Source: Ignavibacteria bacterium
GTDB taxonomy: Bacteria > Bacteroidota > Ignavibacteria > Kapaibacteriales > UBA4661
Length of the DNA: 64,000 nt
Reading direction: 5' to 3'
Assembly (NCBI GenBank): GCA_947459425.1
Contig: CANHDJ010000015.1
Location: 1-64,000 of the forward strand
Below are positions 28,656 through 38,652 of the stretch, piece after piece. Positions within the stretch are counted from its first letter, which is position 1. Each line of letters begins with the position of its first letter. Position numbers and translations under genes: made by a program. The notes below the pieces were generated by a model. The model saw only the letters and a program-made list of their open reading frames with translations, ran no database searches and was not told the origin of the DNA.

Positions 28656-29078
28656 ATGACGACAATTCACGATACAGCAATTATCAATCTTCCGACCATT
28701 GGCGAAGATATGCGCGGTAGTCTTTCCTTTGTCGAAAGCGGGCGGCATATCCCCTTTCCACTGGCGCGGGCGTACTACCTTTATGATGTGCCGGGCGGTG
28801 CAGAGCGTGGCGGTCATGCGCACAAGGATTTACAACAGCTTATTATCGCCATGTCCGGCAGCTTTGATGTGATGCTGGACGACGGACGGCAACGGAAGAC
28901 CGTGACGCTAAACCGCCCGTACCACGGTCTGTACGTGCCAACGATGATTTGGCGCGAACTCGTGAATTTCTCGTCGGGCGCGGTATTGTTTGTGTTGGCA
29001 TCGAATCATTATTCGGAAGATGATTATTACCGTAATTATGACAATTTTGTTCATGCAAAACGTCAAAATACTGATTAA
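28656..29078 (+). CDS. FdtA/QdtA-like dTDP-sugar 3,4-ketoisomerase
   Basis: 140 aa cupin of the WxcM-like/FdtA group, from the ATG at 28656. Marks: DMRGSLSFVE, ARAYYLYDVPGGAERGGHAHK (given by its key GGHAHK histidines), QQLIIAMSGSFDVMLDDG, and HGLYVPTMIWRELVNFS. It converts dTDP-4-keto-6-deoxyglucose to its 3-keto isomer. The aminotransferase gene that follows would use that product. The dTDP-glucose synthesis genes are not in the window. Confidence 0.9.
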   Translation: MTTIHDTAIINLPTIGEDMRGSLSFVESGRHIPFPLARAYYLYDVPGGAERGGHAHKDLQQLIIAMSGSFDVMLDDGRQRKTVTLNRPYHGLYVPTMIWRELVNFSSGAVLFVLASNHYSEDDYYRNYDNFVHAKRQNTD

Positions 29079-29139
29079 AAAATACTATTTAATTTATGCT
29101 TTGCATAATTCATAGTGTTTTCTTACCATTCAATTTCTC

Positions 29140-30243
29140 ATGCAAAATATCCCCTTTCTCGACCTCAAATCCATCAACCTCGCCCTCGAAAGCGAGTTAC
29201 AGAGCGCTTTTACCGACGTTCTGCATAGCGGCTGGTTTATTCTGGGAAAAAACGTCGCCGCTTTTGAAGAAGAATACGCGAAATTTTCCGGAGCATCCCA
29301 TGCGATCGGCGTTGCCAATGGCTTAGATGCTCTCCACATTGCACTTAAAGTCTTGGGTGTCGGTGCAGGCGATGAAGTCATTGTCCCCTCGAACACCTAC
29401 ATCGCCACCATGCTGGCTTCGTCGTATGTGGGCGCAACACCTGTTCCCGTCGAACCTCGTGCCGAAACGTATAATATCAATCCTGACCTCATCGAAGCAG
29501 CAATTACGCCACGTACGAAAGTCATCATGCCCGTCCATCTCTACGGACAAGCCAGTGAAATGGACGCAATCATGGGAATCGCCGAAAAGCACGGAATATA
29601 CGTGATTGAGGACAATGCCCAATCGCAAGGCGCATTCTACAACGGCAGACCAACAGGCAGTTTCGGTCATATCAACGGCACGAGTTTTTATCCGGGTAAA
29701 AATCTTGGTGCCTTGGGTGATGCTGGCGCAATAACAACCAATAGCGCCGAATACGACAAAAACGCCCGTTCATGGCGGAATTACGGTTCGCACAAGAAAT
29801 ATTACAACGAAGTGCTTGGGTTCAACTCTCGTTTGGATGAGTTGCAAGCCGCATTACTCCTGAAGAAACTTCCTTCGCTCTACAATGACAATGCCGAGCG
29901 TGAACGCCTTGCTTCGCTTTATACTGAACTTCTCCAAGGCGTTGGCGACGTAATCACGCCTGTGATTGCAGACAATGCCACATCGGTATTTCACCTTTAC
30001 GTCATTCGCACCAAACGGCGTGATGCTTTGCAGGAACACCTCACGCAACACGGCATCGGTACGATGATTCACTACCCCGTACCGCCGCATTTGCAAGAAG
30101 CATACAGCGATAAGGGCTGGAAACAAGGACAATTCCCACTTGCAGAGGAAATCGCCCAGACGTGCCTTTCGCTGCCGATATTTCCGGGTCTGACCGATGC
30201 ACAAGTGAAGCGGGTTGTGGAGGTTATTAAGGCATTTTTTTAG
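29140..30243 (+). CDS. DegT/DnrJ/EryC1 sugar aminotransferase (FdtB-like)
   Basis: 367 aa PLP enzyme. [10 protein letters not shown] start, [45 protein letters not shown], and [15 protein letters not shown] with the Schiff-base lysine. [12 protein letters not shown] and the late VFHLYVIR are also family blocks. It aminates a 3-keto (or 4-keto) nucleotide sugar. Directly after the FdtA-like ketoisomerase, the most likely product is a dTDP-3-amino-3,6-dideoxyhexose for surface glycan. An N-acetyltransferase (FdtC) that would finish Fuc3NAc is not adjacent. Confidence 0.9.
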   Translation: MQNIPFLDLKSINLALESELQSAFTDVLHSGWFILGKNVAAFEEEYAKFSGASHAIGVANGLDALHIALKVLGVGAGDEVIVPSNTYIATMLASSYVGATPVPVEPRAETYNINPDLIEAAITPRTKVIMPVHLYGQASEMDAIMGIAEKHGIYVIEDNAQSQGAFYNGRPTGSFGHINGTSFYPGKNLGALGDAGAITTNSAEYDKNARSWRNYGSHKKYYNEVLGFNSRLDELQAALLLKKLPSLYNDNAERERLASLYTELLQGVGDVITPVIADNATSVFHLYVIRTKRRDALQEHLTQHGIGTMIHYPVPPHLQEAYSDKGWKQGQFPLAEEIAQTCLSLPIFPGLTDAQVKRVVEVIKAFF

Positions 30244-30296
30244 CAATTGGATAAATATTTTCCATTAGACTTTTCACACCAACCACGTCAAGAAAT

Positions 30297-31292
30297 ATGT
30301 CACACCAACCCTCAACTGATTGGCGCGAACAGATTGCGCCGGGCGAAGCAGAGCGCTACGCGGAGTATGCTCGCCAGTTTTCCGAAATGCAACAGCGTAA
30401 ATCTGCCAAATACGGTAATGGACGCGCTTTGCACCGCAAGCAAATTCTTGGTTTGCCCGCAAAACTGAGCATTCTAAGCAGTTTGCCGGAGTATGCACAA
30501 GCGGGGCTTTTTGCAAAAGCAGGTGAATATCAAGCACTAGTGCGGCTTTCCAATGGTGGCTCGGCATCCGCGCCAGACAAAGTACCCGACATTCGTGGTT
30601 TTTCCTTCAAGGTTTTAGGCATAAAAGGCGATTCAGCACTGGGCGGCGAGACCGATTCACAAGATTTTTTACTTATCAACCGCGAAGTATTCGGTATGCG
30701 CGGAAGTGAGGATTTCGCGGGACTTGTTAAAGCTGCCGAAGGCGGTCCATCGGGGCTGTTAAAACATTTTGTTCGTAAGCACGGCTTATTTGGTGGCTTT
30801 CGCACACTTAAAGGCTTACAAGGCTCTATGAGCAAGCCTTTTCATGGTTTTGCTGCGCACACTTTTTTTTCCTCAGCGCCGATTGCTTGCGGCAAGTACG
30901 CTGTTCGTGTGCGGCTTCAGCCGGAAACCGGTAATGGCGCTCCGGCAACGTCCTCCGACGACTGGGCAGCCGATATAATCTCGCGTTTGGAGAAATCTTC
31001 ACTTTCTTACAATCTTCAACTTCAGTTTTTTGTGAGCGAAAAGCTCACGCCAATCGAAGATGCGTCGGTGAATTGGGAAGAGCGCGATGCACCCTACATC
31101 ACCGTCGGAAAGCTGACCATTCCTCCTCTCAGCGAATGGTCGGGTGAGCGCACGGCTATTCAAGACCGTACCGAGCAAGGCATATTCGACCCTTGGTGCG
31201 CTTTGGTGGAACATCGTCCCTTAGGCGATGTGATGCGAGCGCGAAAAGTGGTGTATTACGAAAGCCAGAAAAATAGACTTGCCGTCCAATGA
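30297..31292 (+). CDS. Small catalase-fold heme protein
   Basis: 331 aa. Catalase-fold marks: RALHRKQ (distal His), RLSNGGS, PDIRGFSFKVLG, SQDFLLINREVF, and near the C-terminus RARKVVYYESQKNR, in which the R-x3-Y pattern matches the proximal heme tyrosine. It is much shorter than monofunctional catalases (about 480 aa or more), like the y4iL/SrpA-type members. It could be a peroxidase or an organic hydroperoxide enzyme. No signal peptide is seen, so it is probably cytoplasmic. HisH follows closely but is unrelated in function. Confidence 0.8.
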   Translation: MSHQPSTDWREQIAPGEAERYAEYARQFSEMQQRKSAKYGNGRALHRKQILGLPAKLSILSSLPEYAQAGLFAKAGEYQALVRLSNGGSASAPDKVPDIRGFSFKVLGIKGDSALGGETDSQDFLLINREVFGMRGSEDFAGLVKAAEGGPSGLLKHFVRKHGLFGGFRTLKGLQGSMSKPFHGFAAHTFFSSAPIACGKYAVRVRLQPETGNGAPATSSDDWAADIISRLEKSSLSYNLQLQFFVSEKLTPIEDASVNWEERDAPYITVGKLTIPPLSEWSGERTAIQDRTEQGIFDPWCALVEHRPLGDVMRARKVVYYESQKNRLAVQ

Positions 31293-31317
31293 CCAATTCA
31301 CCAATGACCAAACAACC

Positions 31318-31917
31318 ATGAATCTCGCCATTGTTCGCTACAACGCAGGAAATATCCAGTCGTTACTGTTTGCCCTTGATAGACTAGGCGTGAAGCCCGT
31401 AATTTCCGATGACCCCGACGTTCTGCATGGAGCGGACAAAGTAATTTTCCCGGGTGTCGGTGAAGCGCGTTCTGCAATGACGTATTTACGGGAACGGGGC
31501 TTGGACGCGGTGATAACGAGTCTAAAGCAGCCTGTGTTCGGAATATGCGTAGGAATGCAGCTTTTATGCGCTCATTCGGAAGAGAACGACACAAGGTGCA
31601 TGGGTGTTTTTGATGCACGTATTCGCCGCTTTGCTCCTCTCACGGAAGAGCGTCAACGTTTCAAAGTCCCACATACTGGTTGGAATACGCTTTCGGCAAC
31701 GCAGCACCCGCTTTTTGCCAATCTTCCGGCAGAATTTTACGTTTATTACGTTCACAGCTACGCGGCAGAACTTGTGCCGGAAACTATTGCAACAACCGAT
31801 TACGTGCAGCCCTTTAGCGGCGGTTTGCAGAAGGGAAATTTTTATGCCGTGCAGTTCCATCCTGAAAAGAGCGGTGAGGCTGGGGCGCAGATTTTGAAAA
31901 ATTTTCTTGAACTCTAA
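31318..31917 (+). CDS. hisH: Imidazole glycerol phosphate synthase, glutamine amidotransferase subunit
   Basis: 199 aa from the ATG at 31318. Class I glutaminase: nucleophile Cys in GICVGMQLL, and His and Glu in [28 protein letters not shown] and [11 protein letters not shown] are HisH signatures. It supplies ammonia to HisF for imidazole-ring formation in histidine synthesis. No other his gene is nearby, so the pathway is dispersed or the partner lies outside the window. Confidence 0.92.
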   Translation: MNLAIVRYNAGNIQSLLFALDRLGVKPVISDDPDVLHGADKVIFPGVGEARSAMTYLRERGLDAVITSLKQPVFGICVGMQLLCAHSEENDTRCMGVFDARIRRFAPLTEERQRFKVPHTGWNTLSATQHPLFANLPAEFYVYYVHSYAAELVPETIATTDYVQPFSGGLQKGNFYAVQFHPEKSGEAGAQILKNFLEL

Positions 31918-32002
31918 TCAAGCTACCCGATCCCGCAAAAGAAGCGATACAGACAAACAACAAAAAACAATAGAAATTTACCACCATCACATTGGAGACT
32001 GT

Positions 32003-33610
32003 ATGCCACAACTCACTCTTCCCGCAGGTGTCGCCATCACGGGCGATATTCAGCCGCAATTTCTGGAAATTCTCACACCCGAAGCCGTAGATTTTATCGT
32101 GCTGCTGCAACGTACATTCAACGCACGGCGCAAAGAACTTCTTGCCAAACGCACCGAAAGGCAAAAAGATTTTGACGCAGGAATGCTACCAGATTTTCTC
32201 GCAGAAACAGCTTCGGTGCGCTCCGGCGATTGGCGTGTTGCGCCAATTCCTGCGGATTTGCAGAATCGTCGTATCGAAATCACGGGTCCCGTTGAACGCA
32301 AAATGATTATTAATGCGCTGAATTCCGGCGCGAATATGTTCATGGCAGATTTCGAGGATGCAAACTCGCCGACGTGGTTCAATGCTATTCAAGGGCAGAT
32401 CAATTTGCGCGATGCCATTCGCCGCCAGATTGATTTCACCTCGCCCGAAGGCAAAGAGTACAAATTGAATGCCACGGTGGCAACGCTTTTGGTGCGCCCG
32501 CGCGGCTGGCATTTGCTGGAAAAACATATCACCGTTGACGGCGAACCGATGTCCGGCTCACTCTGCGATTTTGGTTTATACTTTTTTCACAATGCCAAAG
32601 AACTACTTTCGCGGGGTTCGGGACCATATTTCTATCTGCCAAAACTGGAAAGCCACTTGGAAGCACGCCTTTGGAATGATGTCTTTACGCTTGCGCAAAA
32701 AACTCTTGGTGTCCCGCATGGTTCGGTAAAATGCACGATGCTGATTGAAACAATTCCGGCAGCGTTTGAAATGGAAGAGCTTCTCTACGAACTCCGCGAC
32801 CATGCGGCGGGCTTAAATGCTGGGCGTTGGGACTATATTTTCAGCGTGATAAAAAAATTCCGCAATCGCATGGAAACACCAATTCCAGACCGTATCCAAG
32901 TAACGATGACTGTTCCTTTTATGCGAGCATACACGGAACTCCTCGTCAAAACCTGCCACACACGCGGTGCACACGCAATCGGCGGTATGGCGGCGTTCAT
33001 CCCCAACCGCAAAGACCCCACCGTTACGGAGACCGCTTTAGCACGTGTTCGTGCTGATAAAGAGCGCGAAGCAAATGATGGGTTCGATGGCTCCTGGGTA
33101 GCTCACCCAGACTTGGTTGCAGTAGCAAAAGAGCCATTTACGGCAAAACTTGGCGATAAACCGCACCAAAAGGAGCGTTTACGCGAGGAAGTAAGCATCA
33201 AAGCAGCCGATTTGCTCAATTTCGTTGTGCCGGACGGGAAAATCACGGAAAATGGTCTGCGGAACAACATTAACGTTGGTATTCAGTACGTGGAAGCATG
33301 GTTACGGGGCAATGGTGCGGTGGCAATTCATAATCTGATGGAAGACGCGGCAACGGCAGAAATCTCCCGCACACAGGTCTGGCAATGGGTTAATCATGCA
33401 AAAGGCATTCTGGACGATGGGCGGAAAATTACGGTCGAACTTGTTCGCCAAATTATTGCGGAAGAAATGGAAACGATTAAGCAGTCCTTTGGTGAAGCGC
33501 TTTTTGCACAAGGACGTTTCGCTGAAGCCCGTGAAATCTTCGACCGTCTGGCAACATCGCCGGAGTATGTTGATTTTCTCACGCTTCCGGCGTATGAGCG
33601 TTTGAGATAA
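32003..33610 (+). CDS. aceB: Malate synthase A
   Basis: 535 aa from the ATG at 32003 (TGGAGA upstream). Blocks of the A isoform: [57 protein letters not shown]-like [30 protein letters not shown], and [21 protein letters not shown] shown by its key MEDAATAE acids. It condenses glyoxylate with acetyl-CoA to malate. Together with isocitrate lyase at 45.3-46.6 kb it completes the glyoxylate bypass, although the genes are 13 kb apart and on opposite strands. A strong terminator follows. Confidence 0.96.
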   Translation: MPQLTLPAGVAITGDIQPQFLEILTPEAVDFIVLLQRTFNARRKELLAKRTERQKDFDAGMLPDFLAETASVRSGDWRVAPIPADLQNRRIEITGPVERKMIINALNSGANMFMADFEDANSPTWFNAIQGQINLRDAIRRQIDFTSPEGKEYKLNATVATLLVRPRGWHLLEKHITVDGEPMSGSLCDFGLYFFHNAKELLSRGSGPYFYLPKLESHLEARLWNDVFTLAQKTLGVPHGSVKCTMLIETIPAAFEMEELLYELRDHAAGLNAGRWDYIFSVIKKFRNRMETPIPDRIQVTMTVPFMRAYTELLVKTCHTRGAHAIGGMAAFIPNRKDPTVTETALARVRADKEREANDGFDGSWVAHPDLVAVAKEPFTAKLGDKPHQKERLREEVSIKAADLLNFVVPDGKITENGLRNNINVGIQYVEAWLRGNGAVAIHNLMEDAATAEISRTQVWQWVNHAKGILDDGRKITVELVRQIIAEEMETIKQSFGEALFAQGRFAEAREIFDRLATSPEYVDFLTLPAYERLR

Positions 33611-33638
33611 CGATTGATGTTCGCAATCACAATATCTC

Positions 33639-33678
33639 GCCCTTGCACCGATTCTTCTTGAGGCGCAAGGGCTTTTTT
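33639..33678 (+). terminator. Rho-independent terminator of aceB
   Basis: GCCCTTGC (33639-33646) pairs with GCAAGGGC (33665-33672), loop of 18 bases, followed directly by TTTTTT. Confidence 0.9.
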
Positions 33679-33686
33679 GTGATAGT

Positions 33687-33717
33687 TTTGTCAATACGTG
33701 AATTGGGCGTAGATTTG
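33687..33717 (+). promoter_or_regulatory. Bacteroidota-type promoter of the Sua5 gene
   Basis: TTTG (33687-33690), then exactly 19 bases, then TAGATTTG (33710-33717), a full match to the -33 TTTG / -7 TAnnTTTG consensus. It begins 9 bp after the aceB terminator and 40 bp before the gene start. Confidence 0.75.
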
Positions 33718-33756
33718 CGCTTTGACAACATTCCTGCTCACGATTTGTTTTCTCGA

Positions 33757-34737
33757 ATGACCACGCGCCTCCTTACATCTGAGCATATCTCCGAAGCCGC
33801 ACATCTTCTGCGTTCCGGTGAACTCGTTGCTTTTCCGACCGAAACGGTCTATGGCTTAGGTGCGCGAGTTTTTGATGAACGCGCCGTGCAGCGTATTTTT
33901 CTGGCAAAAGGTCGCCCGTCCGATAATCCGCTTATTGTGCATTGTGCTGAAAAGGCTGATGTAAAGCGTGTTTCCAGCCCATTGGATGCCAGAGCGCAAC
34001 AAATCTTTGATGCCCTCTACGCTGCATTTTGTCCGGGAGCGCTGACGATGATTCTGCCAAAACATCCGAACATAGCAGATGCCGTTACAGGTGGTTTGTC
34101 CAGCGTAGCGGTACGCTTTCCGGCACATCCTCTGGCTCAGGCACTCATTCGTGCAGTTGGAGAGCCGCTAGTCGCGCCGTCAGCAAATCGCTCGGGCTAT
34201 CCCAGCCCGACAACAGCCCAGCACGTACTCCATGACCTCGAAGGGCGCATCGCGGCGGTCTTGGATGGCGGTTCGTGCGAAGTTGGTATCGAGTCCACCG
34301 TTGTCAATATTCTCTCTGACCCGCTTACTATCTTGCGTCCGGGCAGCATTACGCAAGAACAGCTTAATGCTGTTGCTTTGGCGCAAGGTTTCACACCCTT
34401 TATTTATGCTGATGTTGGTAAAGATAACCAAATGACTGCCCCGCAATCGCCTGGCATGAAATATCGGCATTATGCGCCCGATGCGGCAGTAATTCTAGCC
34501 TCATCCTTGCAAGAATCCCTTGAATTAGCAAAAAATCACCACCCGGCGCTCATTCTCGCCGATGCCGAAATTGCTAATGGAACAAGTATTCTCGCGCTTT
34601 CCGAACAATCGCTCTACGCCGCATTGCGCAAAGCAGACGAGAAAAGCTTTCGTGCCGTCATTATCGTCTGTGATGAAGCCATACAACAAAACATTGCCTT
34701 GATGAATCGTATCACCAAAGCGGCTTCACGGCACTGA
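33757..34737 (+). CDS. L-threonylcarbamoyladenylate synthase, Sua5 type
   Basis: 326 aa from the ATG at 33757. The YrdC domain (residues 1-205) has VAFPTETVYGLGA, IFLAKGRPSDNPLIVH, CPGALTMIL, VAVRFPAHP, PLVAPSANRSGYPSPTTA and IESTVV(N). A linker with SPGMKYRHYAP leads to the C-terminal Sua5 domain, so this is the two-domain form and not TsaC. It makes threonylcarbamoyl-AMP for the t6A modification of ANN-decoding tRNAs. It has its own promoter and stands after the aceB terminator. Confidence 0.93.
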   Translation: MTTRLLTSEHISEAAHLLRSGELVAFPTETVYGLGARVFDERAVQRIFLAKGRPSDNPLIVHCAEKADVKRVSSPLDARAQQIFDALYAAFCPGALTMILPKHPNIADAVTGGLSSVAVRFPAHPLAQALIRAVGEPLVAPSANRSGYPSPTTAQHVLHDLEGRIAAVLDGGSCEVGIESTVVNILSDPLTILRPGSITQEQLNAVALAQGFTPFIYADVGKDNQMTAPQSPGMKYRHYAPDAAVILASSLQESLELAKNHHPALILADAEIANGTSILALSEQSLYAALRKADEKSFRAVIIVCDEAIQQNIALMNRITKAASRH

Positions 34738-34780
34738 ACCTCTGGCGTAGGAACACTAATGCGCTTGCAAGAATTTTGTG

Positions 34781-34788
34781 TAGATTTG
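34781..34788 (+). promoter_or_regulatory. Possible -7 box of the TPR gene
   Basis: TAGATTTG, the same -7 sequence as at the Sua5 promoter, 54 bp before the TPR gene ATG. No TTTG lies at the right upstream spacing, so support is partial. Confidence 0.35.
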
Positions 34789-34842
34789 CACAGAAAATTC
34801 TTTCCCTGAACCGCCGCAAGGCTGCTTTGTTCTGACTCAACT

Positions 34843-37800
34843 ATGAATGTTCGCCCCAGAATATTTCTGCATCACGCTATCATACATTTGTTATTGGCGT
34901 TGCTCGTCGTCGGCACTGCGCCAAACCTTCGTGCGCAACTAACCCCAATGCCGCTTGATTACGGTACGGAACTGTTTCAAGATGCAAACGCATGGTTTCG
35001 CCGAGATATGCAGCAAGAAACGCAAAAGCGCTTATTGATGGTGATCGGGCGCTTTCCAACAGCAGCAGCCAGCGATCATGCTGCCTTGCTTCTTGCCGAT
35101 GCACAGTTCCGTGCCGGAGCGCAAAACCCTGACGAATACGTTCATGCGTGGCGTACCTTGGACAGTTTTGCCCTTCGTTGCCCCAATTCCCCTCTTCTCC
35201 CTTTTGCCTACGAACTCGCAGCAAACCGCCATTTGGAACGGGAGAATTACGCCGAAGCCCGCGAATTTTTTGCTAAAAGCATAGCCTCCGCCGCGCATAA
35301 TCTGGCAGTTAGAGGCGGCGATAGCGCATACGCACCGCTTTTGGCAGATGGTTTGTATTGGCAAGGTGTGTGTTATTTGCAGGATGGTGCAAGCAATCCC
35401 GCCTTTGCTGATAGCGCTCAAGCGACTTTTGAGCGCACGTCAAACCGCTATCCGCGTGGACGCTATGCTGATGACGCACTATTTTTCCTCGCTCGCTCTG
35501 CCGAACTTCGCCGACAATACGACACGGCGCTTGCCCGCTATGACCGCATTATTGCGAATTACCCACAAGGAAACGTGCGACTTGCAGCGCATATTCGCTC
35601 GGCACAAAATCATCTTCAATTTCGCCGCTCTGCACGGGCGCTTGCGGAGTTAGAATCGGCAGCAACGGTGCTGAACACAGCACAAAATCAGGCTTCCAGC
35701 GTTCAAAGTAACATTCAAAGCATTGACTCACAAAGTTATGCCGACAATGCACGGGAACAAATTTTGTATTTGCGCGGCGAGGCAAATGCCGTTGCACGGC
35801 GATTTGAAGCGGCTTTGCAGAGTTTTGAGGCACTCTTCAAACAATTCCCCCGTACCTCCTTGATGCTCAGAGCGCGTCTAGGCAAGGGTTATGCTTTGTT
35901 AAATCTGGCAGATTCCTCTGAAAGCGTTATTAACACTGCTCTTGCGGAGTATGATGCGGTGATAGATGCCGATGATTTGACCAATCCCGAATATTCTCGT
36001 TTGGCAGGAGTGGCGCGGCTTTACCGCACGATTGCGCTCAAACGCAAGGGCGAAAGTGAGACGGCTCGCAAGGAATTAAGCGCTCTGGCGGTACAGTCCG
36101 ATTTTCCCTTTCCCGCCGAAGCACTATTGGAATTGGGCGAAATTTATTACCACGATGGCAAATACGACGATGCCCGCAAAACGCTTGAACGCGCCGCCCG
36201 TGAAGCTCCCGATGCGGCAACGCAAATGCGCATCAACCTCCTTTTGGGCGAAACGGCATTGGAAGCAAAAAGTTTTGCGCTTGCGGTGCGTTCATTTGAA
36301 AGAACGGAACTCCTTTTGGCTCAAGTGCCGCTCTATGCCTTGCCTGAGCGCGACAACTATCTCACCGAAGCAGTCTTGAAGCGCGGTATGGCACTCATTG
36401 GAACAAAAGAATACCGCGATGCTATCACGCAACTGACGCGCTTTTTGAACGACAACCCGCATTCGACCGATAACTCCAACAGCGACCGCATCAATAATCA
36501 CCGTGCAGAAGCCGCTTTTTGGATTGTCGAGGCTCAATATCAAGCGGATTTGCTCCAAAATGCTGCACGAGGCTATCAAACATTTTTGACGGAATATCAG
36601 CAGAGCGAACGTGCTGAAGAAGCGCTCTACGGCTTGGGTTGGACGCAATTTCGCCTCCGGCAATTCACCGAATCGGCAGCGACCTTTACGCGGCTTTTGC
36701 GGGAATACCCCGAAAGCGGCTTTGCGCTTGATGTTCTGGCACGAAAAGGTGATGGGCTGTACATTACCAAAAATTACCGCGCCGCCGCCGAATCCTATCG
36801 CCAAGCTGCCCGCCTCAAGCCCAAGACCGAACAAGGCGAATATGCTGCATTTCAACTCGGACAATCGCTCTATCGCTTGTTGGAATACGACCAAGCACTT
36901 GAGGCAATGCGCGATTTTGCGAAAGCCTACCCATCGTCCCCATTGGCGGATGATGCGATGTACGGTGCGGCATGGACATATTTTCAACAGCGCCGATTTG
37001 ACGAAGCAGCAAAGGAACTACGGGCATTGCTCGATGCGTATCCGCAGGGTTCGGCAGCTCCACGTGCCTACTACGCGCTTGGAGACAGCTATTTCAACGG
37101 AGAAAAATACGACGCTGCCATTCAAGCATACCGCGCCGTTGCTGATATTTTCCCGCTTCATCCGCTTGCCCCCGATGCCGTCAATGCGATTCAATATTGC
37201 TATATGCTGCAAGGCAAGGAAGATTCGGCAACAGCTATTGCGGACAAATATATCAACGCCAGCCCCGGTTCGACGCTTGCACAAGAAGTGAAATTCAAAA
37301 AAGCAGAAACCTTGTTCAATTCGGGTAAATTTGTCAATGCAGCCGCAGAGTTTGAAGATTTTATCGCCAAAAACCGCCAGAACCCTCGTAATGCCGAGGC
37401 TCTCTACCAAATTGGTCGAAGCTATGCCGCCATAAACGACAGCGCAAAAGCGCTCACCGCCTTTCGCCGCGTCGAGGCAGAGTATTCGCAAAGCAATGTT
37501 GCGCCACGAGCGGCATTGGAACAGGCATTGCTCCGCCGCGAATTGGCACTGCTCCGCCGTGATAGTGCTTCGTTTTTGGCAGCCGATACAACGTTTCTGC
37601 GCGTAGAACGGCTCTACGCCGGAGACGATGCAGCTATTCGTGCTGCTTTCGAGCGGGCAAATCTCTACGAATCGCGCGGCGACACCTCCAAGGCAATTCG
37701 CTATTACCGCGAAGTAGCGGAACGCTTCAAGGGGTCGGATTATGGTGACCGCTGCCGCTATCGTGTGGCAATGTTTTTCCGGCAAAATAACCTCTTCGAT

Positions 37801-38121
37801 AGCGCTCGTGCGCAGTTGGAACAGATAGCCACTTCCCGCACAGACGAACTCGCCGCCGAAGCGCAATACCGCATCGGAGAACTCTTTGTCCGCGAGAAAA
37901 AATACGCTGAAGCGATAACAGCATTTTTGAAAAATAAAAATGGCTTCTCAGGGCTGGAAGATTGGTACACACTGGCGTTGTTGAATCTCGGTGTTTGTTA
38001 TGAAGCGCAGAAAGATGTGGAAACCGCAAAAGAAATGTACCGTCTCGTCATTGCACAGCACAGCGAGGATGATTTTGGTAAAACGGCTCAACAACGATTA
38101 GAGAAGTTAAGTAAAATGTGA
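34843..38121 (+). CDS. Large exported tetratricopeptide-repeat protein
   Basis: 1092 aa. Signal peptide 1-31 ends NLRAQ. From about residue 40 to the end there are many 34-residue helical repeats with the TPR pattern, e.g. AAFQLGQSLYRLLEYDQAL, ALYQIGRSYAAINDSAKAL and ALGDSYFNGEKYDAAI (residues W/L-G-Y-A-F-A-P at the usual places). Such proteins are periplasmic scaffolds; the repeats resemble those of BamD/YbgF-like and Bacteroidota gliding-linked proteins. No enzymatic domain. The partner is unknown. It is bordered on the right by the DnaA-box-rich gap. Confidence 0.85.
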   Translation: MNVRPRIFLHHAIIHLLLALLVVGTAPNLRAQLTPMPLDYGTELFQDANAWFRRDMQQETQKRLLMVIGRFPTAAASDHAALLLADAQFRAGAQNPDEYVHAWRTLDSFALRCPNSPLLPFAYELAANRHLERENYAEAREFFAKSIASAAHNLAVRGGDSAYAPLLADGLYWQGVCYLQDGASNPAFADSAQATFERTSNRYPRGRYADDALFFLARSAELRRQYDTALARYDRIIANYPQGNVRLAAHIRSAQNHLQFRRSARALAELESAATVLNTAQNQASSVQSNIQSIDSQSYADNAREQILYLRGEANAVARRFEAALQSFEALFKQFPRTSLMLRARLGKGYALLNLADSSESVINTALAEYDAVIDADDLTNPEYSRLAGVARLYRTIALKRKGESETARKELSALAVQSDFPFPAEALLELGEIYYHDGKYDDARKTLERAAREAPDAATQMRINLLLGETALEAKSFALAVRSFERTELLLAQVPLYALPERDNYLTEAVLKRGMALIGTKEYRDAITQLTRFLNDNPHSTDNSNSDRINNHRAEAAFWIVEAQYQADLLQNAARGYQTFLTEYQQSERAEEALYGLGWTQFRLRQFTESAATFTRLLREYPESGFALDVLARKGDGLYITKNYRAAAESYRQAARLKPKTEQGEYAAFQLGQSLYRLLEYDQALEAMRDFAKAYPSSPLADDAMYGAAWTYFQQRRFDEAAKELRALLDAYPQGSAAPRAYYALGDSYFNGEKYDAAIQAYRAVADIFPLHPLAPDAVNAIQYCYMLQGKEDSATAIADKYINASPGSTLAQEVKFKKAETLFNSGKFVNAAAEFEDFIAKNRQNPRNAEALYQIGRSYAAINDSAKALTAFRRVEAEYSQSNVAPRAALEQALLRRELALLRRDSASFLAADTTFLRVERLYAGDDAAIRAAFERANLYESRGDTSKAIRYYREVAERFKGSDYGDRCRYRVAMFFRQNNLFDSARAQLEQIATSRTDELAAEAQYRIGELFVREKKYAEAITAFLKNKNGFSGLEDWYTLALLNLGVCYEAQKDVETAKEMYRLVIAQHSEDDFGKTAQQRLEKLSKM

Positions 38122-38205
38122 GTATTATGTACGTTGCTCACTATCTTTAGTGTATTGTCTGTTTGTTTTAAATACTCTATAAATCCACAGTTATAGATGG
38201 GGAAA

Positions 38206-38619
38206 TGTGGATAATTGAAGAATGATTATCTTCAAAGCCTTATTATTCCTTGCGTTCTTGGGAATATTGTCTTTGAAATTTACTCTGTATAAATCCTGAA
38301 TAACCTTCCTGATATGCACAGAAGCGGGGATAACATCGTTACGGGGAAAAGAGTGTGGGTATTACTTCGTGTTTTCACCAGAACTCTCCCCGCCGTTTCC
38401 CCGAAGGTTTTGCACAGATGAGGAAAATATGTGGAAAACTTTAACGAAAAATGCAACGTGGAAAAGTCATCTTGGTTATTACCATACTTGACACTATTTT
38501 GCAATAAACAACAATGCTTCCCGATTGCATAAAACCTCGTGTTGCTGACTATTATGCTTTGGTAATATTACCCACATCGTTTTCCCCAATATTCCACTTT
38601 TTGCACAGACTTTTCCACA
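38206..38619. other. DnaA-box cluster, candidate replication origin
   Basis: The 531-bp gap between the TPR gene and the dipeptidase gene has five exact matches to TTWTNCACA on either strand: 38206-38214 (TTATCCACA), 38408-38416, 38430-38438, 38599-38607 and 38611-38619. Two one-mismatch sites lie at 38312-38320 and 38457-38465. By a simple uniform-base estimate about 0.03 would be expected in this length. The region is AT-rich and has no ORF. Against an origin: genes converge on this point (plus on the left, minus on the right), and dnaA, dnaN and gidA are not adjacent. It may be oriC, a DnaA-titration locus, or chance in AT-rich DNA. Confidence 0.45.
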
Positions 38620-38652
38620 AAACCTTCTTTTTTACACTTTTTCCCCTTTGTT

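Noticed and set aside
38122-38652. dif/XerCD site suggested by converging gene directions
   Set aside because: No 28-bp site with two 11-bp arms and a 6-bp centre could be identified.
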